Below, in pieces: positions 33,949-46,096 of a stretch of 64,000 bases of DNA (position 1 is the stretch's first letter; each line of letters starts with the position of its first letter). This DNA comes from Erythrobacter fulvus (GTDB lineage Bacteria > Pseudomonadota > Alphaproteobacteria > Sphingomonadales > Sphingomonadaceae): contig NZ_JAQQXQ010000011.1 of assembly GCF_028595285.1 (NCBI RefSeq), forward strand, positions 42,585 to 106,584. The letters run 5' to 3'. The position numbers and the translations under genes are program-made. The notes beneath the pieces are model-generated. The model had not been told where the DNA came from, did not search any database, and saw only the letters and a list, made by a program, of their open reading frames with translations.

Positions 33949-35061
33949 CTAGAACACCACGACGCTGCGGATCGACTTGCCTTCGTGCATCAGGTCGAAA
34001 GCGGTGTTGATCTCTTCCAGACCCATGACGTGGGTGATCATCGGGTCGATCTCGATCTTGCCGGTCATGTACATGTCGACGATTTTCGGCACGTCGGTGC
34101 GGCCCTTGGCCCCGCCGAAAGCGGTGCCGCGCCAGTTGCGGCCCGTCACCAGCTGGAACGGACGGGTGGCGATTTCCTTGCCCGCTTCGGCCACACCGAT
34201 GATCACGCTGGTGCCCCAGCCGCGGTGGCAGGCTTCCAGCGCCGTGCGCATCACTTCGGTGTTGCCGGTGGCATCGAAGGTGTAATCAGCACCGCCGTCG
34301 GTCATTTCGACGACCTTCGCCACGATCTCCTCGCGGCTCATTCCTGAAGAGTTGAGGAAGTGGGTCATGCCGAAGCGCTTGCCCCATTCCTCGCGCGCCG
34401 GATTGATGTCGACGCCCACGATCAGGTTCGCCCCCGCCAGCCGCGCGCCCTGAATGACGTTGAGGCCGATCCCGCCGAGGCCGAACACCACGACCTTGTC
34501 GCCGACCTGCACCTTGGCGGTGTTGGTGACCGCGCCGACGCCGGTGGTGACGCCGCAGCCGATGTAGCAGGCGGACTGGAACGGCGCGTCCTCGCGGATT
34601 TTTGCGACCGCGATTTCGGGCAGCACGGTGAAGTTCGAGAAGGTCGAACAGCCCATGTAGTGATAGATCGGCTGGCCCTTGTAGCTGAAACGCGTGGTGC
34701 CGTCGGGCATCAGCCCCTTGCCTTGTGTGGCGCGGATTGCGGTGCACAGGTTGGTCTTGCCGGAAAGGCACGATTTACACTGGCGGCATTCCGGCGTGTA
34801 GAGCGGGATGACGTGATCGCCCGGCTTCACGCTGGTGACCCCCGCGCCGACTTCGCGCACGATCCCGGCGCCTTCGTGGCCGAGCACGCTGGGGAAGATG
34901 CCTTCGCTGTCGAACCCGTCGAGCGTGTAGGCGTCGGTGTGGCAGATGCCGGAGGCCATGATTTCCACCAGCACTTCACCGGCCTTGGGCCCTTCGAGAT
35001 CAAGCTCGACGATTTCGAGCGGCTTCTTGGCTTCGAATGCAACGGCGGCGCGGGTCTTCAT
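33949..35061 (-). CDS. frmA: S-(hydroxymethyl)glutathione dehydrogenase / class III alcohol dehydrogenase
   Basis: 370 aa zinc enzyme that oxidises S-hydroxymethylglutathione in formaldehyde detoxification. Catalytic zinc region [11 protein letters not shown] and GHEGAGIV, structural zinc cysteines [15 protein letters not shown], nucleotide fold [15 protein letters not shown], and the class III signature [17 protein letters not shown] precedes ATG 35061. No frmR or esterase gene is adjacent; the small DUF5522-like gene lies just upstream on the same strand. Confidence 0.96.
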   Translation of the reverse strand: MKTRAAVAFEAKKPLEIVELDLEGPKAGEVLVEIMASGICHTDAYTLDGFDSEGIFPSVLGHEGAGIVREVGAGVTSVKPGDHVIPLYTPECRQCKSCLSGKTNLCTAIRATQGKGLMPDGTTRFSYKGQPIYHYMGCSTFSNFTVLPEIAVAKIREDAPFQSACYIGCGVTTGVGAVTNTAKVQVGDKVVVFGLGGIGLNVIQGARLAGANLIVGVDINPAREEWGKRFGMTHFLNSSGMSREEIVAKVVEMTDGGADYTFDATGNTEVMRTALEACHRGWGTSVIIGVAEAGKEIATRPFQLVTGRNWRGTAFGGAKGRTDVPKIVDMYMTGKIEIDPMITHVMGLEEINTAFDLMHEGKSIRSVVVF

Positions 35062-35116
35062 GGGACGAATCTCCTTTGGCGCGGCCTATCCTCGTCCGCG
35101 CGCGGCTTGGCAAGGG

Positions 35117-37881
<2,765 letters not shown>

Positions 37882-37882
<1 letters not shown>

Positions 37883-38385
37883 TGCTGCGGCGGTTAATCA
37901 TGCTGCTGGCGCTCGCGCTGGCTCCGCTCGCGGGCGGGCCGGCGCTGGCGCACCAGCAGAAGATCGCGATCACCACGGTGTCGGCAAACCCGCGCACCGG
38001 GATGATCGAGGTCATCCATCAAGTGCCGGTGCACGATGCCGAACATGCGCTGACGATGCAGGGCGTGCGGTTGCCGGATATCGTCGGCAGCGCCAAAAGC
38101 CGCGAGGACTTCGCCAGCTACGTCACCACCCGCTTCCTGCTCGATGTGGACGGCAAGCCCGTCAGCCTCGCCTATGTCGGGGCTGAGATTTCGGGCGGCA
38201 GTCTGATGGTCTATCAGGAAGCTCCCGCGCCGAAGGGGGAGGCGACGCTGCGGGTCAATTCGCAGATCCTGACCGATGTCTGGGTACGGCAGGAAAACCG
38301 CGTCAACATCGGCAGCGGCACGAAGGTGACGACATTCATCTTCACCGCCGGAGACGCCGCGCGCGAGGCGCCGCTCACGCGCTGA
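37882..38385 (+). CDS. DUF6702-like exported protein
   Basis: 167 aa with a signal peptide (MLRRLIMLLALALAPLAGGP, cleavage near ALA). The mature part begins HQQKIAITTVSANPRTGMIE VIHQVPVHDAEHAL and ends NRVNIGSGTKVTTFIFTAGD, which resembles the DUF6702 family. ATG 37882 shares a base with the M1 peptidase stop. The pair is probably a peptidase with an envelope partner. Its 3' end overlaps the convergent GGDEF-EAL gene by 11 bp. Confidence 0.68.
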
Positions 38386-40567
38386 GACGCACCGGTCCCG
38401 ACGGGGCAAGCTGTGCGCGCAAATCCTCCAGCAGCGCCGGACGGCCATAGCGATAGCCCTGCACGTGGCGGCACCCGATGGCGCGCAGGAAGCTCTCCTG
38501 CTCCTCCGTCTCGACGCCTTCCACCACGACGCGCAGGCCGAGGCTGTGGCCCATCTGCACGATCGCCTGAATAATCAGCCGCGACTGGTGGTCCTCGCCG
38601 ATCGCGGCGATGAAATCGCGATCGATCTTGACCTTGTGGATCGGGAACTGGCGCAGGTGGGTGAGCGAGGAAAAGCCGCTGCCGAAATCGTCGAGACAGA
38701 CGGTAAAACCGCAGGCGTCGAGCATCGCCAATGAGGCATGGAGCTGGCCTCCGGCATCGAGCAGCATCGTCTCGGTCACCTCGATCGTGAAATTGGCAGG
38801 CGTCAGCGCGCTGTCGTCGACCACCTCGATCAGATGGCGCACGAAATCGTCCTTGCGCAGATCGGCTTCCGACAGATTGAGCCCGATCCGCGCGTCATTG
38901 CCCAGCAGATCGAGTATCGCGGGGCCATCGGCCACCACCTGATCCAGCATCACCCGCGACACCCGCCGCGAAAGTTCCGGGTCGAGCAGCGCGGAAAAAA
39001 TCTCGCTGGCGGTAATCAGTCCGCCGTCCTCGCCCCGCAGGCGCAGCAGCGCCTCGAAGGAGACGATCCGGCCGGTTTCGAGCTCGACGATCGGTTGATA
39101 GGCGGAAATGGCACGCCCTTGGTTCAGCGCCGCGCGCAGCCGGGCGATGGCGTGCTGGCGTTCGCTTTGTCGCGCTTCGATCTGGCGGTTCCAGCACACC
39201 ACGCTGCCGCGTCCGTCCTCCTTGCCGCGATAGAGCGCAAGATCGGCGCGGCGCATGATTTCCTCGCCGGTGCCCGCCTCTTCCATGCGCGCCACCCCGC
39301 AAGTCGCGCCAATGGTCAAAGGACTGCTGCCGAGCGCCACCACATTGTCGAGTTCGGCCGTCAGGTGGTGGAGAAAGGCGGTCGCCGCTTCCAGTGTCAT
39401 TGCCGGCGGGAACAGCAGCGCAAATTCGTCGCCCCCCCAGCGCGCCAGAAACATGCCTTTCCCGATGCGCTTGTGGAGATGATCCGCGATCGCCACCAGC
39501 ACCCGGTCGCCGACCAGATGGCCGAGCGTGTCGTTGACGTCCTTGAACCCGTCCAGATCGATCAGCGCAACGATTACCGGCTCCCGTTCGGCATGGCGCA
39601 CTGCCGCTGCCAGCCTCCGGTCGAAGCTTGCGCGGTTGAACAGCCCGGTCAGCCGGTCGTGTTCGGCTGCGCGTTTGAGCGCGGCGCTGCGCAGGTGTTC
39701 CTCGGTGCAATCCTGAATGATCCCGGCAACGCTGTCGGGCCTGCCGTCGACATCGATCCGCTCGCCCACCACCCTGATGCGGCGACGTGCACCGTCGCTT
39801 CGCCGGATTGTGGTTTCGAATCCGAAGGGCTTGCCGTGTTCGATCGTCTCGGCGAGCGCGGCAGAGACCATTTCCCGGTCTTCGTTCTGGTAAAGCGCCA
39901 CCGCTTCCTCGACGCTAACCGTGTGGCCCGGCTCCAGCCCGTTGATGACATATACCTGATCGGACCAGTGCAGCGCTCCGGTGGCCAGATCGACCCGCCA
40001 GCTACCGACATTCGCGGCGCGTTCCGCCTGCCGGAAGATTTGCGAGGTCTGCTTCAGCGCGGCATTGGCAAGGCTCAGTTCCCGGGTGCGGATTTTCAGC
40101 GCGATGCTCTGTTCGGCCAGTTCCGCCAGCACCTCCAGTGACGCGATCTGATCGGCACTGAAGGCGTTCGGTTCCGGCGAGAGGGCGCACAGCGCCCCCA
40201 GAACCAGACCCGCGCCGCTGCGGACCGGCACGCCGAGATAGGAGCGGATGAATGGCGCGCCGGTGACCAGCCGATTGTCACGGAAGCGTGCGTCCTGACG
40301 CGCATCGCCCACCAGCAACGGCCCGTCACCCAATGTGCACACGGCGCAGAAGGAGCCTTCCAGCGGCGTTTCGACCAACGACAGTCCGGTTTGACCGAGA
40401 AACCACTGTCGCTCGGCTTCGACCACCGCAAGCAGCGCGATCGGACAGTCCAGCATCGCGCTCGCCAGCAAGGTAATGCGCGAGAACAGCGCGCGGTCCG
40501 CGCTTGTCTCAAGGCCCAGGTCGCGGATGGCATCAAGGCGCGCGGAATGGTTCACAAACGGCCACAT
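38375..40567 (-). CDS. GAF-PAS-GGDEF-EAL bifunctional c-di-GMP enzyme
   Basis: 730 aa cytoplasmic protein without TM segments. GAF domain about residues 25-155, PAS about 180-290, GGDEF domain about 300-455 with intact GGDEF (378-382), EAL domain about 470-715 with intact EALLRLR (505-511), plus EVTET, LDDFGSGFSS and VVEGVET. Both catalytic sites look competent. The RxxD inhibitory site upstream of GGDEF is not conserved (GKGM at 369-372). Its location downstream of a flagellar cluster fits, but does not prove, control of the motile-sessile switch. Confidence 0.92.
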   Translation of the reverse strand: MWPFVNHSARLDAIRDLGLETSADRALFSRITLLASAMLDCPIALLAVVEAERQWFLGQTGLSLVETPLEGSFCAVCTLGDGPLLVGDARQDARFRDNRLVTGAPFIRSYLGVPVRSGAGLVLGALCALSPEPNAFSADQIASLEVLAELAEQSIALKIRTRELSLANAALKQTSQIFRQAERAANVGSWRVDLATGALHWSDQVYVINGLEPGHTVSVEEAVALYQNEDREMVSAALAETIEHGKPFGFETTIRRSDGARRRIRVVGERIDVDGRPDSVAGIIQDCTEEHLRSAALKRAAEHDRLTGLFNRASFDRRLAAAVRHAEREPVIVALIDLDGFKDVNDTLGHLVGDRVLVAIADHLHKRIGKGMFLARWGGDEFALLFPPAMTLEAATAFLHHLTAELDNVVALGSSPLTIGATCGVARMEEAGTGEEIMRRADLALYRGKEDGRGSVVCWNRQIEARQSERQHAIARLRAALNQGRAISAYQPIVELETGRIVSFEALLRLRGEDGGLITASEIFSALLDPELSRRVSRVMLDQVVADGPAILDLLGNDARIGLNLSEADLRKDDFVRHLIEVVDDSALTPANFTIEVTETMLLDAGGQLHASLAMLDACGFTVCLDDFGSGFSSLTHLRQFPIHKVKIDRDFIAAIGEDHQSRLIIQAIVQMGHSLGLRVVVEGVETEEQESFLRAIGCRHVQGYRYGRPALLEDLRAQLAPSGPVRLSA

Positions 40568-40640
40568 GCCGCTGATGGAATTAAGAAAATGCGCGAAAGG
40601 CCTTAGGTATGGCTTCTTTCCCGCCCTTTAGGGAATGTGC

Positions 40641-41762
40641 TCAGTAACGGCGGCCGGCGATCGCCGCGCCTTCGGCAAGCGCGGCCAGCTTGGCCCAGAC
40701 GATTTCGGGGTCGAGCGCATTGCTGCCCGCGTGGACCGAAAAACCGCAATCGACGCCCGCCATCACCCGCTCGGCCCCCAGCAGGTCGGCATAGCGGCCG
40801 ATGCGCTGGGCGATCAGATCGGGGTGCTCGATATAGGGGCTTTGCGGTTCGACCATGCCGGGGCACAGGATCTTGTCATCGGGCAGGGGATGATCTTCGA
40901 AGAAGGCGAATTCGTGTGCGTGGCGCGGGTTGGCGCCTTCAAGCAGTACGGTCTGCGGCTTGGCCGTCCAGACGATGTCGGCGATCTCATTGAGGGCCAC
41001 GTCGCAATGGTGCGGGCCGGGGTAGTTGCCCCAGCACAGGTGCATGCGCAGCTGCTCTGCCGGGATGTTCTGGAGCGCGTGGTTCAATGCGGCGATGTTC
41101 ATGCCGATGCGCTTGCGGAATTCCTCGGTGCTGAGGTGGGTGAACTGCACGTGGCGGCCCATCGCCAGATCGGGGCAGTCGACCTGCAAGGTGATCCCCG
41201 CTGCCGCGATGGTCTCGTATTCGTGGCGCAGGCCCTCTGCCAGGGCGAAGACATATTCCTCGTCGCTGGCATAGTACTGGTTGGGGAAGAACAGCGCTGT
41301 GACGCCGGGCGAGGCGGCGGACATGAAGGTGGCGTGGCCATTCGCCAGACGCTTCAGCCGCTCGGCATCAATGCGCGGCGCTTCCATGTCGATCACGGTG
41401 ATGGGTGCGGTGCAGGCCGGGGCGGAACGCTTGGCGCGGCCCTTGTTGCCGAACACCTGCGCCTTGGCGCCGGGGAAGGCTTCGAGATCGGCGAATTCAT
41501 ACTGCCCTGCCTCGCCGCCGAAACCCGACAGGCGGTGCTTGATATAGGTGGCGTAGGAGGGCTTGGACTGCTCGCCGTCATTGACGATGCTGATGCCCGC
41601 CTCGATCTGGCGCTTGATGACATAGGCCGTGGCCTCTTCCACCGCGGCGTCGAAGGCCTCTTCCGAAACAGCCTCGCCGCCTTCGCGCGCGAAAACCAGA
41701 TCGAGCAGGGCTTCGGGGCGCGGCAGGCTGCCGACATGGGTGGTGGCAAAGCGGGTGGTCAT
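40641..41762 (-). CDS. MetE-like (cobalamin-independent methionine synthase II family) zinc enzyme
   Basis: 373 aa, matching only the C-terminal catalytic barrel of MetE. N-terminal TTRFATTHVGSLPRPEALLD. Zinc ligands are visible: HLCWGNYPGPH (His-x-Cys), LLEGANPRH (Glu) and GVDCGFSVHAG (Cys). This architecture is shared with epoxyalkane:coenzyme M transferases and other thiol alkyl-transferring enzymes, so it need not make methionine. ATG 41762 overlaps the upstream hydrolase stop (ATGA). It is the last gene of the TonB receptor-wrbA-VOC-hydrolase operon, which suggests a catabolic role on an imported compound. Confidence 0.82.
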   Translation of the reverse strand: MTTRFATTHVGSLPRPEALLDLVFAREGGEAVSEEAFDAAVEEATAYVIKRQIEAGISIVNDGEQSKPSYATYIKHRLSGFGGEAGQYEFADLEAFPGAKAQVFGNKGRAKRSAPACTAPITVIDMEAPRIDAERLKRLANGHATFMSAASPGVTALFFPNQYYASDEEYVFALAEGLRHEYETIAAAGITLQVDCPDLAMGRHVQFTHLSTEEFRKRIGMNIAALNHALQNIPAEQLRMHLCWGNYPGPHHCDVALNEIADIVWTAKPQTVLLEGANPRHAHEFAFFEDHPLPDDKILCPGMVEPQSPYIEHPDLIAQRIGRYADLLGAERVMAGVDCGFSVHAGSNALDPEIVWAKLAALAEGAAIAGRRY

Positions 41763-42574
41763 GCTGGGGCCTTTGGCTGAAGGAACTGGGCAAGGGCAGT
41801 GTTGAACGCGGCCGGATTGTCGGCATTGGCGAGATGGCCGGCGCCGGGAATTTCCCGATGACGCGCGCGCGGGGCGAGCGTGGCGAGCACCCGCGCGCAT
41901 TCGCGCCGCCACAGGGTGTCATGCGCGCCCGTCATCGCCAGTACCGGCATGGCCAGCAGCGCCGCTGCCTCGCGCGGGAAACCGGGAACGTGGCTGGGCG
42001 CAAGCAGATCGCGCCCGTCATAATCGGCGAGGATTTCGCGCATCAGCGCGCGCGCCTGACTGCTGTGGGTCTCCATCAGCGGATGGCGCGACCACTCGGC
42101 GCGCAGGCGCTCCAGATCGCCGGCGGCGGCGAGTGCGCGGAAGCGGTCGAGGTCGATCACCTCCTGCCGTTCCACCAGTGCCGGCAGCGGCGCGCCGGAC
42201 ACAACAAGGCCGGTAAGGCGTGATGCGAACTTGCGCGCCACGTCGAGCGCCACGACCGCCCCCTGCGACAGGCCGACCAGCGCGAACCGATCGAACCCGA
42301 GGAAATCGGCGATGGCGATGACATCATCGGCCTCGCGCGCGAGATCGGGGGGCGCAGTCGACGCGCCGCAGCCGCGCCGGTCGGGCATGACGAGGAAGAA
42401 TTTGGTGCTCAGCTCCGCAATTTGCGGAGCCCACATCCGGTGATCGAGCGTCCAGCCGTGGAGCAGGATGACGGGTGCGCCTTCCCCCGCCATCCAGATA
42501 GGCAGCGTGCCGCCATGCACGGCGACTTCGCCATGCCACAGATCGGCCGGGGAAGGGACGCGCGCGGCAAGCAT
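41759..42574 (-). CDS. Alpha/beta hydrolase of the IclR-linked cluster
   Basis: 271 aa. HGWTLDHRMW oxyanion segment, nucleophile elbow VGLSQGAVVAL, acid region VLAMTGAHDTLW and catalytic His in GAGHLANADNP. ATG 42574 is used; GTG 42601 overlaps the upstream VOC stop as GTGA and is an alternative start that adds nine residues. It is coupled to the MetE-like gene. Probably an esterase, lactonase or C-C hydrolase acting on a pathway intermediate. Confidence 0.83.
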   Translation of the reverse strand: MLAARVPSPADLWHGEVAVHGGTLPIWMAGEGAPVILLHGWTLDHRMWAPQIAELSTKFFLVMPDRRGCGASTAPPDLAREADDVIAIADFLGFDRFALVGLSQGAVVALDVARKFASRLTGLVVSGAPLPALVERQEVIDLDRFRALAAAGDLERLRAEWSRHPLMETHSSQARALMREILADYDGRDLLAPSHVPGFPREAAALLAMPVLAMTGAHDTLWRRECARVLATLAPRARHREIPGAGHLANADNPAAFNTALAQFLQPKAPA

Positions 42575-42597
42575 GTGCTGACGCGTCCCCCCGTGCC

Positions 42598-43143
42598 TCA
42601 CGCTGCTTCGGCGGCGCGAAACGGGTTGTTGTTGTGGTGATCGCCCGCCAACCAGCGCTTCAGTTCCGCATGGGCCGAAGCGCGACGCTCGGCATCCAGC
42701 GGCGCGGCGCGCTCGTCGTCATGGGTGAATTCCAGGATCATGCCGTTGGGATCGGTGACATAGAGCGAGCGGCAATAGCCGTGCTCCAGCACATAGGTCT
42801 GCGGCTCGGTGATGCCGGCGGCGGCGATCCGCCGCGCGAGTTCGGCCTGCCCATCGGCATCGACGTGGAGCGCGATGTGAATGAAGGGGCTGGCCGGCAT
42901 TTCGGGGCCGAATTCGGCCTGATCTTCCGGATCGGCGAACTGGAAAAAGGCCAGCGCGCTGCCATCGGCCAGTTCGAAGAACACGTGGCAATAGACCCGC
43001 TCCTTGCCGAACAGCTCGTCCTTCTCGCAATAGGTTGCCATCAGGGGGAAGCCGAGCACGTCCTCGTAAAAGGCGCGGGTCGCTTCGAGGTCCTTGGTCA
43101 CATAGGCGGTGTGGTGCAGGCGGTTTGCAAGGATCTTGGTCAT
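42598..43143 (-). CDS. VOC family (glyoxalase/extradiol-like) protein
   Basis: 181 aa. Vicinal oxygen chelate fold with putative metal ligands in LHHTAYVTKDLEATRAFYED (His near the N-terminus), HIALHV and MILEFTHDD (Glu). Single VOC unit of usual length plus a C-terminal tail with HHNNNP. It may be a glyoxalase, a ring-cleavage dioxygenase or a thiol transferase. Context is catabolic: between wrbA and the hydrolase, same strand. Confidence 0.85.
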   Translation of the reverse strand: MTKILANRLHHTAYVTKDLEATRAFYEDVLGFPLMATYCEKDELFGKERVYCHVFFELADGSALAFFQFADPEDQAEFGPEMPASPFIHIALHVDADGQAELARRIAAAGITEPQTYVLEHGYCRSLYVTDPNGMILEFTHDDERAAPLDAERRASAHAELKRWLAGDHHNNNPFRAAEAA

Positions 43144-43163
43144 CTGCTCTCTCCCTTGATCAA

Positions 43164-43766
43164 TCAGGCGGCCAGCTTGGCGGCGATCTGCGCGACGTGC
43201 GCACCCTGGAAACGTGCGCCGGCCAGTTCGTTGTCGCTCGGCATGCGGCTGCCGTCGGCACCCGCAAGCGTCGATGCGCCATAGGGCGTGCCGCCGCTGA
43301 TCTCGCCCATCTCCGAATTGCCCTCGAAGGTATAGGGCAGGCCGACGATCACCATGCCGTGATGCAGCAGGGTGGTGTGGAACGAGGTGATGGTGGTCTC
43401 CTGCCCGCCGTGCTGGCTGGCGGTGGAGACGAACACCGAACCGACCTTGCCGACCAGCGCCTTGGTGAACCACAGTCCGCCGGTCTGGTCGAGGAAGTTG
43501 CGCATCTGCGCGGCCATGTTGCCGAAACGGGTGGGCGTGCCGAAGATGATCGCGTCATAATCGGCCAACTCGTTAGGATCGGCCACGGGCGCGGCCTGAT
43601 CGAGCTTGATCCCGGCTGATGCCGCGACATCGTCAGGCACCAGTTCGGGCACGCGCTTCACGCTGACTTCGGTGCCGGGGACGCTGGCGGCGCCTTCGGC
43701 AACCGCAGCGGCCATCGCCTCGATATGGCCATAGCTCGAATAGTAGAGCACCAGCACCTTGGTCAT
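43164..43766 (-). CDS. wrbA: NAD(P)H:quinone oxidoreductase, WrbA type
   Basis: 200 aa flavodoxin-fold protein. FMN-binding [12 protein letters not shown] (residues 8-19), [20 protein letters not shown] and [20 protein letters not shown], all canonical for WrbA. It catalyses two-electron quinone reduction. It lies 12 bp behind the TonB receptor in the same operon, which hints that the pathway makes a quinone or catechol-type intermediate. Confidence 0.94.
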   Translation of the reverse strand: MTKVLVLYYSSYGHIEAMAAAVAEGAASVPGTEVSVKRVPELVPDDVAASAGIKLDQAAPVADPNELADYDAIIFGTPTRFGNMAAQMRNFLDQTGGLWFTKALVGKVGSVFVSTASQHGGQETTITSFHTTLLHHGMVIVGLPYTFEGNSEMGEISGGTPYGASTLAGADGSRMPSDNELAGARFQGAHVAQIAAKLAA

Positions 43767-43778
43767 GATTTTACCCTC

Positions 43779-45989
43779 TTAGAACTTGTAGCCGATTTCG
43801 ACACCATAGCGCCGCGGGCGCGCGCGGAAAACGAACCCGCCGGGCGAGAATTCCGCGTTGTAGACCTCGTTGAACAGGTTCTGGGCGAAGGCGGTGACCG
43901 ACACGCCGCTGTCCAGCTTCACGCCCGCGCGCGCATCGACGATGTCGACCGGATTGCGCACGGTGGTGTTGAACGGTTCCCACCATGTCTTGCCGGTGCG
44001 GCGGTAGTCGATCCGCAGCAGGCCATCGATGGTGTCGGAGATCGGCCCGGCATATTGCGCGCCGAGGTTAAGCGTGTAGCGCGAGATCTGCGGCGCTTCG
44101 TTACCGATAACGCTCGCATCGGGAAATTCCTTGATCTCGCTGTCGGTCACGCCGATCGCGGCGTTGATATCGAGGTTCGGCAGCACCTCCGCGCTTGCTT
44201 CCAGCTCGAAGCCGTTGATCCGGGTCTCGGGGATGTTGCCGAGGTTCTGGGTCGAGGATTGGGCGAGGAAGACGAAGAAATAGCTGTTCTTCGACAGGGT
44301 GGTGTAGGCCGCGCCCGCCAGCCGCACTGGGCCGAGCTGCGCCTTGGCGCCGATTTCGAAGGTGTCGGCGGTTTCGGCCTGGAAGATGTCGCCCACGCCG
44401 ACGATGTTTGCGTTGACCGATTCCGCGCCGACGCCGGTCTGGTTGAACCCGCCCGAACGGAAGCCGCGGCTGTAACCGCCATAGATCGTCAGATCCGGGG
44501 TCGGCTCGTAAGTCAGCGTGATCTTGGGCTGCCAGTCGTCGAACACCGCGGTGCGAACCTCGCCGCTCTGCGCCTGCGGCACGCCCGGCACCACCGGCAG
44601 GAAGCCCTGCGGGGTCAGCGTCGTCTGGCGGCGCTTGTCACGGTCGTAGCGCAAGCTCGCATCGACCCGGAATTCGGGGCTCAGCTCGTAACCCGCATTG
44701 GCGAACAGCGCCCAGGCAAAGTTGTCCTGCCCGTCGGCCAGATAGCTGAACTGGGGGTTCAGCGGATTGGTCGACGGGGTGCGGAACACCGGGAAGACGC
44801 CGTTGCCGGTGTCGATCATGTTGCCGGTGGAAATGAAGCGTTCGGTATCGATCAGGTAGCCGCCGACCATCCAGTTGAACGCCCGCCCGTCATTGGGCGA
44901 GGCCAGCCGCACTTCCTGGCTGAACGCTTTGACGTCGAGGAACTGGCTCTGGTTGAGGTCGAAGCCGTTGCCCGGGCCGAAGATCGTCTCGAACAGGTTG
45001 AAGAAGAAGCTGTCCTCGATCGGCAGGAAGTCGAAGGCGTCGCCGGTGAGCACTTCCTCGAGCGTGTCGTAGGACGAGATCGAGGTGAGCACCGCGTTGT
45101 CGCCCTCGTATTCAACCTTGAGCGAGACGTTGTAGATGTCGCGATCGTTCTGGCCGCGATTGTTCACGCGCACCGGCGCGATGTCGTTCACGTCGGCGAC
45201 GATGTTGTAGTAGAGGCCCTGGGTGCGCAGCTGGTTGACGCTGCCGCGCAGGTCGATCGTCAGGCGATCGGTCGCCTCGACCAGCAGATTGCCGCGCAGG
45301 CTGAAATCCTCGACCGGATCGGCGTCCTCGCCGAGGAAGGTATTGGGGATGAAGCCGTCGGTGTCGTAATACGAACCGGCAACGCGGAAGAACACGTTGT
45401 CCGCCAGCGGGCCGCTGATGCCGCCGCGCAGGAAGTAGCCGAAGCCGTTATCGATCCCGGCGGTGATGTTGCCGGAAAATTCGTCCGTGGGCTTCTTGGT
45501 GGTGATGATGATCGCGCCGCCGATGGCGTTGCGCCCGTAGAGGCCGCCCTGCGGGCCTTTCAGCACTTCGATCTGTTCGATATCGAACAGGTCCTGATTG
45601 AACTGGGCAGGGTTCACCTGCTGCACCCCGTCGACGATCACCGCGACCGAGGGTTCGGAATTGCGGTTCTGGGTGATGCCACGGATGATAACGAAGGCGT
45701 TGCCCGCGTTTTGCGTTTCGACCAGATTGACGTTAGGGGTCAGCGCGATGAAGTCGGCCGGGCGTTCGATCCCGGCATTCTCGATCGCCTGGGCGTTGAA
45801 AGCGGTCACCGCTGCGGGGGTGTCCTGAAGGCTTTCCTCGCGGCGCAGGCCGGTGACGATGATGCCCTGATCCTCTGCCGTGTCTGCCGCAGGAGCGCCG
45901 TCAGTGTCCTGCGCGGCGAGCGGAGCGGCGGCCAGCGCGGCCGTAGCGAGCGCGAGTGTGCTGACGAGCTTCGAGCCCGGAATCTGCAT
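43779..45989 (-). CDS. TonB-dependent outer-membrane receptor
   Basis: 736 aa, with a signal peptide ending AAQ near residue 26, a TonB-box-like EDQGIIVTGLRREE, the plug domain (DTPAAVTAFNAQAIENAGIE, EVLKGPQGGLYGRNAIGGAI IITTKKP) and a 22-strand barrel ending in aromatic F (YGVEIGYKF). No iron-siderophore genes are near, so it probably imports an organic substrate for the cluster. It is preceded by a sigma-70-like promoter overlapped by a paired IclR-type operator at 46057-46088. Confidence 0.95.
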   Translation of the reverse strand: MQIPGSKLVSTLALATAALAAAPLAAQDTDGAPAADTAEDQGIIVTGLRREESLQDTPAAVTAFNAQAIENAGIERPADFIALTPNVNLVETQNAGNAFVIIRGITQNRNSEPSVAVIVDGVQQVNPAQFNQDLFDIEQIEVLKGPQGGLYGRNAIGGAIIITTKKPTDEFSGNITAGIDNGFGYFLRGGISGPLADNVFFRVAGSYYDTDGFIPNTFLGEDADPVEDFSLRGNLLVEATDRLTIDLRGSVNQLRTQGLYYNIVADVNDIAPVRVNNRGQNDRDIYNVSLKVEYEGDNAVLTSISSYDTLEEVLTGDAFDFLPIEDSFFFNLFETIFGPGNGFDLNQSQFLDVKAFSQEVRLASPNDGRAFNWMVGGYLIDTERFISTGNMIDTGNGVFPVFRTPSTNPLNPQFSYLADGQDNFAWALFANAGYELSPEFRVDASLRYDRDKRRQTTLTPQGFLPVVPGVPQAQSGEVRTAVFDDWQPKITLTYEPTPDLTIYGGYSRGFRSGGFNQTGVGAESVNANIVGVGDIFQAETADTFEIGAKAQLGPVRLAGAAYTTLSKNSYFFVFLAQSSTQNLGNIPETRINGFELEASAEVLPNLDINAAIGVTDSEIKEFPDASVIGNEAPQISRYTLNLGAQYAGPISDTIDGLLRIDYRRTGKTWWEPFNTTVRNPVDIVDARAGVKLDSGVSVTAFAQNLFNEVYNAEFSPGGFVFRARPRRYGVEIGYKF

Positions 45990-46045
45990 AATTCTCTCCC
46001 CTGTAGGCGCTTTGCGCCCCTGCTTCGGTCCCCTCCGAAGTGCAT

Positions 46046-46074
46046 CAGATATTGACTTCGCAATGCGAAGTCAA
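46046..46074 (-). promoter_or_regulatory. Sigma-70-like promoter of the TonB receptor operon
   Basis: On the minus strand TTGACT (46074-46069) and TATCTG (46051-46046) are separated by exactly 17 bp. The spacer contains the inner operator palindrome TTCGCATTGCGAA, so a bound repressor would block RNA polymerase. The same geometry is found at 48091-48119. Confidence 0.6.
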
Positions 46075-46088
46075 CTTCGATATGCGAA
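46057..46088. promoter_or_regulatory. Paired IclR-type operator A
   Basis: Two TTCG-N5-CGAA palindromes (46057-46069 and 46076-46088) repeat at 19 bp. The first is embedded in a perfect 9-bp inverted repeat, GACTTCGCA-a-TGCGAAGTC. Operator B at 48102-48133 has the same two sites, the same spacing and a near-identical linker. It lies directly beside the iclR gene. Confidence 0.75.
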
Positions 46089-46096
46089 AATATGCG

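Noticed and set aside
38375..38385. 11-bp overlap of convergent genes as an antisense control site
   Set aside because: Short tail-to-tail overlaps are common in compact genomes and show no further structure.
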